A stretch of DNA of 64,000 nucleotides from Cohnella baijiui. GTDB taxonomy: Bacteria; Bacillota; Bacilli; Paenibacillales; Paenibacillaceae. The DNA lies in the NCBI RefSeq assembly GCF_020731285.1, contig NZ_JAJFOW010000020.1, positions 1-64,000 on the forward strand. The letters are read 5' to 3'. The position numbers and the translations under genes are program-made. Positions 54,570 through 63,338 of the stretch are shown one piece after another (position 1 is the stretch's first letter; every line of letters starts with the position of its first letter). The notes below the pieces were generated by a model. It saw only the letters and a list, made by a program, of their open reading frames with translations, made no database searches and was not told where the DNA came from.

Positions 54570-55145
54570 ATGAAAAACTTACGTATTGTGTTTTGCTTAG
54601 TGGCATTGGTTTTGTTGATCTCAGGCTGCGAAACAAATCAGCATTCTAATGTTGAAACTTCGCAACCTTCCACCGTCGATACTCCAAAAACGTTTAACAA
54701 TAGTGCCTTATCCATTAGTTCCGAAGGAAACAAATGGAATGAAGATAAGAATGCACTACCTTTTGAACAAGTTATCGATAAAGTTTCGTTCAAAGTAAAA
54801 GAGCCAGAAGTACCGTTTGAGGTCACACATAAAGCGGCTAGTCTAATAACCGATCCGTTTGTTGTCATTCAATTAACTTATGCTAACGAAAAAGTTGGGT
54901 ATCAACTTGTTTTAGCTGAATCCAATTCCGATAAATTTAAACCAGGCGGGAAAGTAGGACCACACCTCAAGGATGGAACTGAAACCAAAGTTCAAAGCAA
55001 TCAACATTCAAGTGTTTTGGCTTGGAGGAAAAACGGGATGACATTTACATTAATCACCACAAAAATTGAAGATGGGGAATTTGTGCCGCTTTATGATGTT
55101 TCAAAATTAAAAGAGATAGCGAATAGCATAAACGAGATTGAATAA
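54570..55145 (+). CDS. Lipoprotein of unknown function
   Basis: 191 residues, signal peptide with lipobox LISGC and Cys20, a Ser/Thr/Pro-rich linker to about residue 50, then a beta-rich domain (FVVIQLTYANEKVGYQLVL; SVLAWRKNGMTFTLITTKI). GGGGAGG precedes the ATG. No family recognised. Strongly AT-rich codon use unlike the rest of the window. Confidence 0.75.
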   Translation: MKNLRIVFCLVALVLLISGCETNQHSNVETSQPSTVDTPKTFNNSALSISSEGNKWNEDKNALPFEQVIDKVSFKVKEPEVPFEVTHKAASLITDPFVVIQLTYANEKVGYQLVLAESNSDKFKPGGKVGPHLKDGTETKVQSNQHSSVLAWRKNGMTFTLITTKIEDGEFVPLYDVSKLKEIANSINEIE

Positions 55146-55310
55146 GCGAAATTTGCAGTTTTTACAATGAATGATCTCAAATGGAGCCCCCTTCAAAATG
55201 GATTCATTGTATGAACGACTTATCCCCTAAAAAACTAACGATATTTTTATTTAACGTAGCAGCACTCCCTCCCTTATCTCCGTCGTGCCTGCAGCCCAGC
55301 GCACATAAAG

Positions 55311-55347
55311 AAACAGAGCCCCGCTTTGCGGCAGCCCTGCTCTTTTG
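55311..55347 (-). terminator. Terminator of the SRPBCC gene
   Basis: On the minus strand AGAGC...GCCGC-AAA-GCGG...CTCT forms a hairpin ending in GTTTCTTT. Confidence 0.55.
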
Positions 55348-55384
55348 TGCCCTAGAATCAAACACCAACGCTAGCTCCGTCCAA

Positions 55385-55843
55385 TTACCAGCCGAAATCC
55401 ATCGTCTTGCCCGTCTCGACGTACGTCTTGATGTTGGAGAGGATCATCAGCCAGCTTTCTTGCGTGCTGGCGTAGGAAGGGTGCTCGTCCGGCCATTCGT
55501 CGTTCACGATCGTGACTTTCGTCGTTTGACCGACCTTCTCGAGCGTCATCGATACCCGGGTCTTCCAATTCGCGTGGTCTTCCCGGTAGGACGGACCCGC
55601 ATGCTCCGTGAAGCTCAAGAACCGGTACGGCTCGTATGCCAGTACCTGACCGTACACGTGGACGGTCTCCTCTCCATCCGTGCCGGGGCCCACGTACTCG
55701 TAAGAGGCGCCGACCTCGAACGTCGAGCGAAGCTCGCTGCCGAAGAAGATCGCGCGCGTCGCTTCCGCATCGGTATAGATCCGCCAAATTTGCTCGGGCT
55801 CCGCATTTACGTAGATCGAATACTTCAAGTCCGGTTGTCCCAT
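55385..55843 (-). CDS. SRPBCC (AHSA1-like START fold) protein
   Basis: 152 residues of the SRPBCC superfamily: start YSIYVNAEPEQIWRIYTDAEATRAIFFG, VLAYEPYRFLSF, TKVTIVNDEW and the C-terminal helix SWLMILSNIKTYVETG, typical of AHSA1/YndB-type proteins with a hydrophobic ligand pocket. Divergent from the AraC gene; no enzyme role can be assigned. Confidence 0.9.
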   Translation of the reverse strand: MGQPDLKYSIYVNAEPEQIWRIYTDAEATRAIFFGSELRSTFEVGASYEYVGPGTDGEETVHVYGQVLAYEPYRFLSFTEHAGPSYREDHANWKTRVSMTLEKVGQTTKVTIVNDEWPDEHPSYASTQESWLMILSNIKTYVETGKTMDFGW

Positions 55844-55976
55844 GATTCATTCCTCCGTTTGCCGCTGGATGGATTTGTGCAACTGAAGTTCGAGTGGTAC
55901 TCTCGAGTATAGAGCGAAGGCCACGCATGCGTATAGTAAAAACGCGACAAACGACAAAGAAAACGGAGGGAGCGGC

Positions 55977-56798
55977 ATGGAGACGATCGCTGCGGCGACG
56001 AACCGAGGCATTCTGAGGGCCGATGCCGGCATGAAGCGCTTTTCCCTAACACGGTACGCGCCGAGCCCGGAACTGGCCTACTTCGTGAAGCATTATTGGG
56101 TGGTACGCTGGGACTTGCGGGGACAGGCGCCCTACCGCCAGGTGAATCTCCCCTTTCCCAATCTGAATCTCGCCTTCGAGCGGGAGTCGTCCGGCAAGTA
56201 CGCCGGCGTATACGGCATCTCCAGCGAGAGCAGCTTCCGCATACTCCGCGGCGAAGGCCGGGTACTGGGCGTCAAGTTCCAGCCGGGCGGCTTCTACCCG
56301 TACTTCCGTCAGCCGATCTCCAAGCTTGCCGATACGCGGATCGGCTTCGACGAGGCGTTCGGCGTCCAGCCGGACGCGCTCGAGGCGGACATCTTCGCCC
56401 GTGACGACGGGGCCGATATGGCACAGATCGCGGATCGGTTTCTGCTGTCCAGAGTGCCGGATCGGGATCCGAACGTCGGTCTAGCCACGGCGATCGTCCA
56501 AGCCGTCATCGATGATCGTGATCTGACGAAGGTGGACAGGCTGGCCGAGCGGTTCGGCCTTCACATGCGGACGATGCAGCGCCTGTTCAGCTGCTATGTC
56601 GGCGTCAGTCCGAAATGGGTCATCCAGCGTTTTCGGCTGCAGGAGGCCGCGGACCGGATGGAACGGGGCGAGGCGACGGATTGGCCGAAGCTGTCGCAGG
56701 ACTTGGGCTTCTACGATCAGTCGCACTTCATCAAATGCTTCAAAGCGATGATCGGCCGCTCCCCGGAGGCGTATCTTGAGGAAATTCGCGAGCCGTAA
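55977..56798 (+). CDS. AraC family transcriptional regulator (DUF6597-type sensor)
   Basis: 273 residues. The N-terminal domain starts RYAPSPELAYFVKHYWVVRW with VLGVKFQPGGFYPYF, as in AraC proteins carrying a DUF6597-like sensor; the C-terminal helix-turn-helix pair is LAERFGLHMRTMQRLF and LSQDLGFYDQSHFIKCFK. CGGAGGG precedes the ATG. May control the divergent SRPBCC gene. Confidence 0.9.
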   Translation: METIAAATNRGILRADAGMKRFSLTRYAPSPELAYFVKHYWVVRWDLRGQAPYRQVNLPFPNLNLAFERESSGKYAGVYGISSESSFRILRGEGRVLGVKFQPGGFYPYFRQPISKLADTRIGFDEAFGVQPDALEADIFARDDGADMAQIADRFLLSRVPDRDPNVGLATAIVQAVIDDRDLTKVDRLAERFGLHMRTMQRLFSCYVGVSPKWVIQRFRLQEAADRMERGEATDWPKLSQDLGFYDQSHFIKCFKAMIGRSPEAYLEEIREP

Positions 56799-56857
56799 CG
56801 ACAGGCAGAACCGATCGTTGCGGCATGTCCCTCGCTCCGCATCGTACGATTCGCGCG

Positions 56858-56908
56858 CAAACAAGGACCTCGTCCCGCGCCCGGCTGCGGAGATGAGGTC
56901 CTTGTTTG
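56858..56908. terminator. Bidirectional terminator after the AraC gene
   Basis: 14-bp stem CAAACAAGGACCTC/GAGGTCCTTGTTTG with further inner pairing. Confidence 0.8.
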
Positions 56909-56972
56909 CGTCCTTGATTTCATCATGATTTGCGCCCTGCGATCGGCCTTGTTCGGATCTACCGGGCCGCGC

Positions 56973-57923
56973 CTATGCGTCCGCTTCCCCTTCCGTCTCC
57001 GGGTCGGAGGCGGGGACCGTCTTCTCGTAGTAGAGACGGAGCAGAATGTCCTGCTTGTAGTTGCCGAAGCCGCTGCCGAACAGCGTCACCCCTCCGACGT
57101 TGCGCGACGCATTCTCCACGGCGATCTGCAGCGTCCACTGCTTGTCCCAGATGCTCACCTGATCCAGCGTCACCCCGGAGATGGCGTTGCCGTCCATGCG
57201 CGTGCCTTCGTTGGTGATCGTCAAGTGCTTCAGCAGCCCGTATTGGTTGATGTCGTCCGGCCACCAGGAAGGGTTGTACTTGCCGCGCTTGTCGCCGTAG
57301 TCGCCCGGGCTCGTCCATGTGCCCAGCTTGACGTTGTTCAGGTAAAACGTAATGTCGGACGGCCAGTTGTTGTTCGTCAGCGGCGCCTCCGACGCGATCT
57401 CCATCGAGATGACGAGCTCCGTCGGATGCTCCGTGGAGAGCAGGAAGTTCGGAATCTTGTATTCGATGAAGCCCTCGCTGAACCAGAGAATCTTCGCCTG
57501 GAACCGCTCCGGCGCGAGGAACGACCGGGGATCGTCGACGATCCCGATGAACTGTTCGGTCGTCGCGAGGCCGCAAGTCGGCTCCACGTTGACATCGGTG
57601 AAGTGTCCCACCGAGATTTCGCTCTGATGGTACTCGCGGATATGCTCCAGCTTGTTCGGAAAGACGATCTCCGCTTCCTCCACCTGAAGCGAGCAAACCT
57701 TCTGCATGCCGCCCCGGCTGGGCTGCATCTCGCTGCGGACGATGCCGGCCTTCTCCAGCTTTTTGATATGCATGGTCATGATGGCGCTGCTGAGCCCCAC
57801 CGCTTCGGAGAGCTCCCGGATATTCATCGGGCGTTTGGCGAGCAGGCGAATGACTTTCAGCCGGACGCTGCTCGCGAGCGCCTCGTAAACGGGCAAGGAT
57901 TTGTCGGAAATGTCCAGGTTCAT
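56973..57923 (-). CDS. ArsR-like winged-helix regulator with large C-terminal domain
   Basis: 316 residues. The first 90 form an ArsR-type winged helix (ALASSVRLKVIRLLAKRPMN; LSEAVGLSSAIMTMHIKKL). The remaining 220 are beta-rich with aromatic and Asn patches (TSPGDYGDKRGKYNPSWWPD), an unusual size for ArsR proteins and suggestive of a sugar-binding sensor. ATG 57923 follows AGGGAGGA. Divergent from a GH43 gene remnant, so it may control arabinan or other hemicellulose genes. Confidence 0.85.
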   Translation of the reverse strand: MNLDISDKSLPVYEALASSVRLKVIRLLAKRPMNIRELSEAVGLSSAIMTMHIKKLEKAGIVRSEMQPSRGGMQKVCSLQVEEAEIVFPNKLEHIREYHQSEISVGHFTDVNVEPTCGLATTEQFIGIVDDPRSFLAPERFQAKILWFSEGFIEYKIPNFLLSTEHPTELVISMEIASEAPLTNNNWPSDITFYLNNVKLGTWTSPGDYGDKRGKYNPSWWPDDINQYGLLKHLTITNEGTRMDGNAISGVTLDQVSIWDKQWTLQIAVENASRNVGGVTLFGSGFGNYKQDILLRLYYEKTVPASDPETEGEADA

Positions 57924-58041
57924 GCTTGTCCTCCCTATCATGTCGGACCTCGGGACGATGTCCTCTCCATCATAGTATTTTATTAACATCCCCGCAACGC
58001 TATGAGCGGCCGCTCCCCCGTCTTCCGCGTCCTGCCGCCTT

Positions 58042-58061
58042 TTAATTAATATATTTATTAA
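58042..58061. promoter_or_regulatory. AT-rich palindrome upstream of the winged-helix regulator
   Basis: TTAATTAATATATTTATTAA is an inverted repeat with one mismatched pair, in the gap between the regulator and the GH43 gene. Candidate operator for the regulator. Confidence 0.5.
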
Positions 58062-58094
58062 TGTTTAAATATTTTTACTCACAACCTTATTGAC

Positions 58095-58108
58095 TTGTAA
58101 GCGCTCTT
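58095..58108. promoter_or_regulatory. cre-like half-site before the GH43 gene
   Basis: TGTAAGCGCTCTTT keeps the left half of the CcpA consensus (TGTAAGCGCT) just after a TTGACT hexamer. Confidence 0.45.
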
Positions 58109-58193
58109 TTGTTATCGCTAATACACGAACGATATATTTGTATAATTATTAACGTATTGCATCGACATCAAGCGGATGGTGAGGATGGAACGA

Positions 58194-58817
58194 ATGAGCG
58201 AAGCAATCGAGACGCCCTGCCCCTACGACAACCCGATCGTCAGCCAGCGGGCGGATCCCTGGATCTACAAGCACGCGGACGGCTGCTACTACTTCACCGG
58301 ATCCGTGCCGGAATACGACCGGATCGAGATTCGCAGGTCGCCCGTGATCGGAGGGCTGGGGCAAGCCGAGACGCGCATCGTCTGGCGCAAGCGAGCGGAC
58401 GGCGAGATGAGCTCCCATATTTGGGCGCCGCTGTGGACGAAGGACGGCTGGCCGGTCGTCTCGCCGGAGCGCTATGCCAGGGAGCGGATGCAGCGAATCC
58501 CCAAGAGGGAAATCCCCGGCGGGTGGGAGCGGCTCGTGCAGTTGCGGTGGATCGACGGTCAGGCGCCGTCCTCGCCGCTGCGCCTGCTGGAAGGTGGGCA
58601 GATCGACGTTGCCGACGGCAAGGGCAACTGGTCGTTCGACGGCGACCATACGCTCACCCTGACCTGGGCCGAAGCGGACGGTCGGACGACCGCCGAGACC
58701 GTGCTGCTGCTGCCGTCCTGGGATTGGGAGCTGAACCGGCCCGCGCTCGTCTTCACCGGCCTGGATGGCGACGGCCAGGCGGTGTGGGGCAAGCAGACGA
58801 GCCGGCTGGCCGGATGA
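58194..58817 (+). CDS. Chimeric GH43 arabinan-degrading enzyme remnant
   Basis: 207 residues. Residues 11-79 match the start of a GH43 arabinofuranosidase (YDNPIVSQRADPWIYKH with the catalytic base Asp21; SVPEYDRIEIRRS; GEMSSHIWAP). At residue 80 the protein switches to LWTKDGWPVVSPERYA and the C-terminal beta domain (PF16369-like) found at the end of GH43 endo-arabinanases. The rest of the propeller and the general acid Glu are missing, so it is unlikely to be active. No signal peptide. ATG 58194 follows GAGGA. The switch is in frame. Confidence 0.75.
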   Translation: MSEAIETPCPYDNPIVSQRADPWIYKHADGCYYFTGSVPEYDRIEIRRSPVIGGLGQAETRIVWRKRADGEMSSHIWAPLWTKDGWPVVSPERYARERMQRIPKREIPGGWERLVQLRWIDGQAPSSPLRLLEGGQIDVADGKGNWSFDGDHTLTLTWAEADGRTTAETVLLLPSWDWELNRPALVFTGLDGDGQAVWGKQTSRLAG

Positions 58818-58846
58818 CGCGGCCTTGACGGCACCGATCGCAAACA

Positions 58847-58896
58847 AACAGGGCAGTTTCCGCCGGGGTCGCCGGCATGGAGCCGCCCTGTTTTTC
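58847..58896 (+). terminator. Terminator of the GH43 remnant
   Basis: CAGGGC/GCCCTG stem with inner CCGCC-rich pairing, followed by TTTTTC. Confidence 0.75.
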
Positions 58897-59088
58897 TTTG
58901 TTCTCGCCGCAGGCTGCTCCTCCTCCTTTTCTCCTATCTCGTATCTCGAGTTATACAACTTGTATCCTAAAATTTTCTAAAAATTTGGTGATAATGTATT
59001 TACAATCGGGCGAAAATTGTATATTGTTGTCAGGGTATTTGGTATTTTGTAGGTTGATTTTGATAGAGATGAACAGGGGGAGAAAAAA

Positions 59089-59772
59089 ATGGAGTGGAAA
59101 CAATCGAAACGCTGGTTGAAATGGTCGATCCCGCTCGGTCTGGCCATCGTGCTGGCCGCCTGCGGCGGCAAGTCCGACGATAAGAAAAACGACGCTTCGC
59201 CTTCGCCTAGCGCCTCGTCATCCGCAAGCGCGAGCCCGTCCGCGAGCCCGAGCCCAAGTCCGAGCCCGAGTGCTAGCCCCAGCGCAAGCCCGAGCGCTTC
59301 CGCCGGCGCGCTTAAGGAAGGCTATGTCCTGTACGACAACACGGAATACAAGATTCGCATGCAGTATCCGAAGGATTGGACCATCCAGGACAACATCCCG
59401 GGCGTCGTGGCGGCATTCCTCTCTCCGCTCGAAAACGACAAGGATACCTTCCAAGAGAACGTCAACCTCGTCGTTCAAGATCTCGGCGGGCAAGAAATCA
59501 CGCTGGAGCAATACGCCGATGCTTCCAAGCAGCAGCTCCAACAGCTGATTACGGACTACAAGCTGATCTCCTCCGAGACGTCTACGGAGGATGGCGTGCA
59601 CTATATGGAGTACACCGGCAAGCAAGGGCAACTGAGCCTGCATTGGGAACAAGCGACGGTGTTCGATTCGGGCAAAGCGTACGTCATCACGTACACGGCC
59701 GCTCCGGATTCGGTGGACAAGTTCGAAGATACGGTAGCCGAGATGGTAGAAACGCTGGAGTCGTACAAGTAA
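59089..59772 (+). CDS. Lipoprotein with PsbP/DUF1795-like domain
   Basis: 227 residues. Lipobox LAAC with Cys25, then a 40-residue low-complexity linker of Ser-Pro and Ser-Ala repeats, and a C-terminal domain with YKIRMQYPKDWTIQDNIPG and FEDTVAEMVETLESYK, the pattern of PsbP/DUF1795 surface proteins. GGGGGAG precedes the ATG. The Ser/Pro linker probably spans the cell wall. Function unknown. Confidence 0.82.
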   Translation: MEWKQSKRWLKWSIPLGLAIVLAACGGKSDDKKNDASPSPSASSSASASPSASPSPSPSPSASPSASPSASAGALKEGYVLYDNTEYKIRMQYPKDWTIQDNIPGVVAAFLSPLENDKDTFQENVNLVVQDLGGQEITLEQYADASKQQLQQLITDYKLISSETSTEDGVHYMEYTGKQGQLSLHWEQATVFDSGKAYVITYTAAPDSVDKFEDTVAEMVETLESYK

Positions 59773-59797
59773 GCAGGAATTGAATAGCGTGACCCTC

Positions 59798-59842
59798 AGG
59801 GCCGCTTCCTCGCCAACCGGCGAAGGAGAGGCCCTTCCTTTT
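59798..59842 (+). terminator. Terminator of the PsbP-like lipoprotein gene
   Basis: Long stem AGGGCC...CTTCCTCGCC/GGCGAAGGAG...GGCCCT followed by TCCTTTTC. Confidence 0.8.
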
Positions 59843-60098
59843 CCCCATGCTAGACATTGGCATGTGGATCATGTAGCGTCCCTGCTAAGGCCGCTTCGCC
59901 CGTTCGCACCGTCGCGGCACGCTTCGCAAGCCCGTCGTCCGGCAGGCCGCTCGGTCTCCGGACGGAGCGGGCTCCGCCGCCGGGGACGGCCATTTCCCGC
60001 TTGACGTCCGGCATCCCTCCCCCACCTGCGCCTGTCAAAAAGTTCCACGCCCTCCTGTAAAGTGAGAATCAAATCTCACGCGGAAGGGTGCATGGATC
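59843..60098. other. Intergenic region before the membrane protein gene
   Basis: GC-rich, with no credible gene. An 18-bp inverted repeat GTGAGAATCAAATCTCAC (60062-60079) lies just upstream of the next ribosome site. Confidence 0.5.
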
Positions 60099-60983
60099 AT
60101 GCAAACGAAACAAGACGGATTCACCGGCGCGGCCGTTCGGCTTTTCAAAGCCGAAAAGGCGCTGGTCCTGGCCGGCCTGCTCGGCTTCGCGCTGGCAGCG
60201 TTGTGCGCGGTATGGGTACTGCTGTACGGAGGTCCGGTCGGCCCGGACGGCGACGTCTCCAAGGCGTTCTCCTTCAACGCCGCCATCGGCATTTTCCTGC
60301 TGTCGACGGCGATGATTCTGCCCTCCTCGGGCTTGGGCCGCAAGGGAAAGACGACATTTCGAACCGTATACGTCCTGCTGGCGCTCTTTTCGTACTTCGC
60401 GGAAACGACGCAAAACTTCCGCGGCGCGAACCCCCGCTTCCTGAAGGACGGCGCGTCCGCCTACGACATCGCGATCGGCGCGGTCTTCGGTCTCGTCGCC
60501 CTGCTCCTCGTCGTCTTCTACCTCTTCCTGGCCGCCCGATACTTTTTCCCCAAGGTCTACAAGCAAAACCCCGTTTGGGTGCTTAGCATCCGTTACGCGA
60601 TGATCGCCGTCATGCTCTCCTTTGCCGCAGGCATCTGGATCTCCATGCACCAAGGCCGGTATGTCGGTTCGCACGGCAATCTCATCTGGCTGCACGGCCT
60701 TGGATTCCACGGGCTGCAGGCGCTGCCGTTCGTCGCCTGGCTGACGGGACGCGCGGCGATGGACGTTCCGGCCCGGCGGGCGCTGGTGCACCTGTCGGGA
60801 GCCGCCTACGCGCTTGGCCTCGTGGCGATCGGCTGGCAGACAATGCTCGGCCAAGCCGTCCTCTCTTGGTCGTACCTGACGTTCGCTGCCGCCGGCTGCT
60901 TCCTCCTCGCCCTCGTCCCGGTCGCGCTCATCTTGCTGCGGCGTCCCGTCCGGCGGCCGGAAGCCGCCTCCTTTCGGAGCTGA
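60099..60983 (+). CDS. Membrane protein of unknown function
   Basis: 294 residues with seven to eight helices (VLAGLLGFALAALCAVWVLL; FNAAIGIFLLSTAMIL; IAIGAVFGLVALLLVVFYLF; YAMIAVMLSFAAGIWISM; LTFAAAGCFLLALVPVALIL). The sequence NLIWLHGLGFHGLQALPFVAWL with clustered His is reminiscent of membrane heme or metal proteins, but this is speculation. GGAAGGG precedes the ATG at a rather long spacing. No family recognised. Confidence 0.75.
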   Translation: MQTKQDGFTGAAVRLFKAEKALVLAGLLGFALAALCAVWVLLYGGPVGPDGDVSKAFSFNAAIGIFLLSTAMILPSSGLGRKGKTTFRTVYVLLALFSYFAETTQNFRGANPRFLKDGASAYDIAIGAVFGLVALLLVVFYLFLAARYFFPKVYKQNPVWVLSIRYAMIAVMLSFAAGIWISMHQGRYVGSHGNLIWLHGLGFHGLQALPFVAWLTGRAAMDVPARRALVHLSGAAYALGLVAIGWQTMLGQAVLSWSYLTFAAAGCFLLALVPVALILLRRPVRRPEAASFRS

Positions 60984-61098
60984 TCTGCAGCGCCGGGCCG
61001 ATTGACGGCCGCAAATCTCAAATGCTATGCTTCCTAGTAATAGGAAAACGAACGAACAGCACGGTCTTCGTCGGACGCGTCCTGAAGGGGAGAGAGTA

Positions 61099-62109
61099 TT
61101 GGCGGGCAGGAAAGTAACGCTCAAGGATCTTGCAATCAAAGCCGGGCTTTCCGTCAACACGATTTCCCGGGCGCTGAAGGACAAGGAAGATATCTCGCCG
61201 GCCACCCGGAAAACGATCCAGGATCTGGCCAAGGAGATGGGGTATGTCGGCAACGCGCTGGCCGGCTCTCTCCGGTCGGGGCTGACCAAGACGATCGCGG
61301 TCATCGTCAGCGACGTGGCGAACCCGCATTTCGGCATCATGGTCAAAGATATCGAGAAGACCGCCCGCAAGCACAACTACACGATTTTCGTCATCAATAC
61401 CGAAGACGACTACGAGATGGAAGAGCGGGCCATCTACACGGCAATCGGCAAAAACGTCGACGCGATCATCATCTGTCCCTCCCAGCGGAGCACCGACAAC
61501 ATCCGTTTTTTGCAAAAGAACGGCGTCCCTTTCGTGTTGATCGGAAGGCGGTTCCGGGAAGAACCCGACTTCGACTACGTCATTTGCGACGACGAGAAAG
61601 GCGGCTATCTCGCCACGAAGCATCTGATCGAGAGCGGTCGCGAGCGCGTCTTGTTCCTCAACGGGCCCGGCCGGATTTCGAGCGCGCAGGAGCGGTTGGA
61701 AGGATACAAGCGGGCGCATGCCGAAGCCGGATTGCCGATCCGCGACGAGTTGATCGTCGAAGTGGGCGCCTCCGCGGGAGATACGCGCCAAGTCGTCAAA
61801 CGGTTGATCGAGCGGGATGCCACGTTCACGGGCATTTTCGCGTTTAACGACGTGATCGCATGGGAAGCCGCGTACGTTCTGCAAAAGCACGGCTATCGCG
61901 TGCCCGACGATTTCGGGGTCATCGGCTTCGACAATATCCAGTCTCGACTGTTTATCCCGTTCCAGCTGTCGTCCGTCAGCCCCTCCAAAGGCAAAATGTC
62001 CAAGCGCGCGGTCGACATCGTGCTTCATAAAATCAACCACCCGGAATCGAAGACCCGATTCCGCGAGGTTATCGATACGGCGCTGGTGCTGAGAGAAAGC
62101 ACGAAATAA
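61099..62109 (+). CDS. LacI family transcriptional regulator
   Basis: 336 residues: N-terminal helix-turn-helix VTLKDLAIKAGLSVNTISRALK, hinge helix and periplasmic-binding-type ligand domain (IAVIVSDVANPHFGIMVKDIE; GIFAFNDVIAWEAA; VIGFDNI). TTG 61099 was chosen with GGGGAG ahead; upstream in-frame sequence is not conserved. A perfect palindrome lies in the promoter of the next operon, its probable target. Confidence 0.93.
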   Translation: MAGRKVTLKDLAIKAGLSVNTISRALKDKEDISPATRKTIQDLAKEMGYVGNALAGSLRSGLTKTIAVIVSDVANPHFGIMVKDIEKTARKHNYTIFVINTEDDYEMEERAIYTAIGKNVDAIIICPSQRSTDNIRFLQKNGVPFVLIGRRFREEPDFDYVICDDEKGGYLATKHLIESGRERVLFLNGPGRISSAQERLEGYKRAHAEAGLPIRDELIVEVGASAGDTRQVVKRLIERDATFTGIFAFNDVIAWEAAYVLQKHGYRVPDDFGVIGFDNIQSRLFIPFQLSSVSPSKGKMSKRAVDIVLHKINHPESKTRFREVIDTALVLRESTK

Positions 62110-62123
62110 GCGCATCAGTCCAT

Positions 62124-62165
62124 AGAACGGCTCGTCGGTTTTCCGACGAGCCGTTCTCTTTTTCA
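62124..62165 (+). terminator. Terminator of the LacI gene
   Basis: Perfect 15-bp stem AGAACGGCTCGTCGG/CCGACGAGCCGTTCT with loop TTTT and CTTTTTC tail. Confidence 0.95.
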
Positions 62166-62222
62166 TCAGGATCGCAACCGTTCCCGCTCCGATTTTCGGC
62201 TGACGGCAGCTCCGAAAAACGA

Positions 62223-62268
62223 TTGACAGCGTCAAAACGCGAATGTTACATTATCGTTAATGTTAACG
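62223..62268 (+). promoter_or_regulatory. Promoter and LacI-type operator of the dehydrogenase operon
   Basis: TTGACA (62223-62228), an 18-nt spacer and TACATT (62247-62252). Overlapping the predicted start, CGTTAATGTTAACG (62255-62268) has perfect 6-bp arms around TG, the form of a LacI-family operator. Confidence 0.75.
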
Positions 62269-62300
62269 TTAAAAATTTCCTGAAGCGGAGGCTGAAACAA

Positions 62301-63338
62301 ATGAGCCATGCCCTCGATGTGCCCCGGAAAATGACCGTCCCCTTATTTGTCGGACAGGGGAAAATCGAATACGGAGAGAAGCCCGTCCCCGAACCGGGCA
62401 AGGGACAGCTGCTCCTTCGGGTGAAGGCCAACGCCCTGTGCGGCTCCGACCGAAGCCAGTTCTACGACGGCAGCCGTACGACGCCGGGCCATGAGGCTGC
62501 GGGGATCGTGGCGGCAGCCGGCGAAGGAACCGCGACCAAAGCAGGGACGCCCGGCGTCGTCTTCCTGATGGATTTTTGCGGGGAATGCCGCAGCTGCCGG
62601 CTCGGCTTCACCAACCAATGCCTGCAAAAAAGAGCGGATTACGGCTTTACGCACGATGGCGGTTACGGTCCTTATATGGTCGTGAACGAAAACGTCTTTT
62701 TTCCCGTTCATCCCTCCCTCCCGCTCGTCGAAGCGACGATGCTGCTCGATATGATGGGGACGGGCGGACATGCGATCACGCGGGCCCAGCTCGTGCATCC
62801 GGACATCCGTTCCGTCCTGGTGGCGGGCGCCGGTCCGATCGGCCTCGGCGTGCTTGCGATGGCCAAACTGCTGCTGGGCAAAGACCTGCCGGTCTTTATC
62901 ATGGATTTTGTCCCCTACCGTCTCGAGCTGGCCCGGAAAATGGGGGCGATTCCGATTCCGCTGGCCGACCGGCCGGTATCGGAAGTGCTGCAGGAGTCCG
63001 GCCACCGCGGCGTCGACGTCGCGATCGATACGAGCGGCAAAACCGCCGGACGGCACGCTGCCCTGCAAGCGCTTCATCAGCGCGGCGCGCTGGTATGCGT
63101 CGGGCACGGTCAAGAACTGAATCTTCAGGTATCCGGCGACCTCATCGCCCCCGAGCGCGCCGTGCTCGGAAGCGAATACTTCCAGTACCGCGAGCTGGCC
63201 GACAATCACCGGCTCCTCCTCGACAATCTGCCTTACCTTGAGCAGATCATCACGCACCGGTTTGGCATCGATCGCATCCAAGAAGCTTATGAACTGTTTT
63301 TCCACGGCGAAACCGGAAAGGTGATCATCGAACCATGA
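62301..63338 (+). CDS. Zinc-dependent medium-chain dehydrogenase
   Basis: 345-residue alcohol or polyol dehydrogenase-like protein. Catalytic zinc Cys in ANALCGSDRSQF and GHEAAG; structural zinc loop DFCGECRSCRLGFTNQC; NAD fold SVLVAGAGPIGLGVLAMAK. ATG 62301 follows GCGGAGG. The start of the Gfo/Idh gene overlaps its stop (ATGA), so the two probably work in one sugar or polyol pathway under the LacI regulator. Confidence 0.92.
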   Translation: MSHALDVPRKMTVPLFVGQGKIEYGEKPVPEPGKGQLLLRVKANALCGSDRSQFYDGSRTTPGHEAAGIVAAAGEGTATKAGTPGVVFLMDFCGECRSCRLGFTNQCLQKRADYGFTHDGGYGPYMVVNENVFFPVHPSLPLVEATMLLDMMGTGGHAITRAQLVHPDIRSVLVAGAGPIGLGVLAMAKLLLGKDLPVFIMDFVPYRLELARKMGAIPIPLADRPVSEVLQESGHRGVDVAIDTSGKTAGRHAALQALHQRGALVCVGHGQELNLQVSGDLIAPERAVLGSEYFQYRELADNHRLLLDNLPYLEQIITHRFGIDRIQEAYELFFHGETGKVIIEP

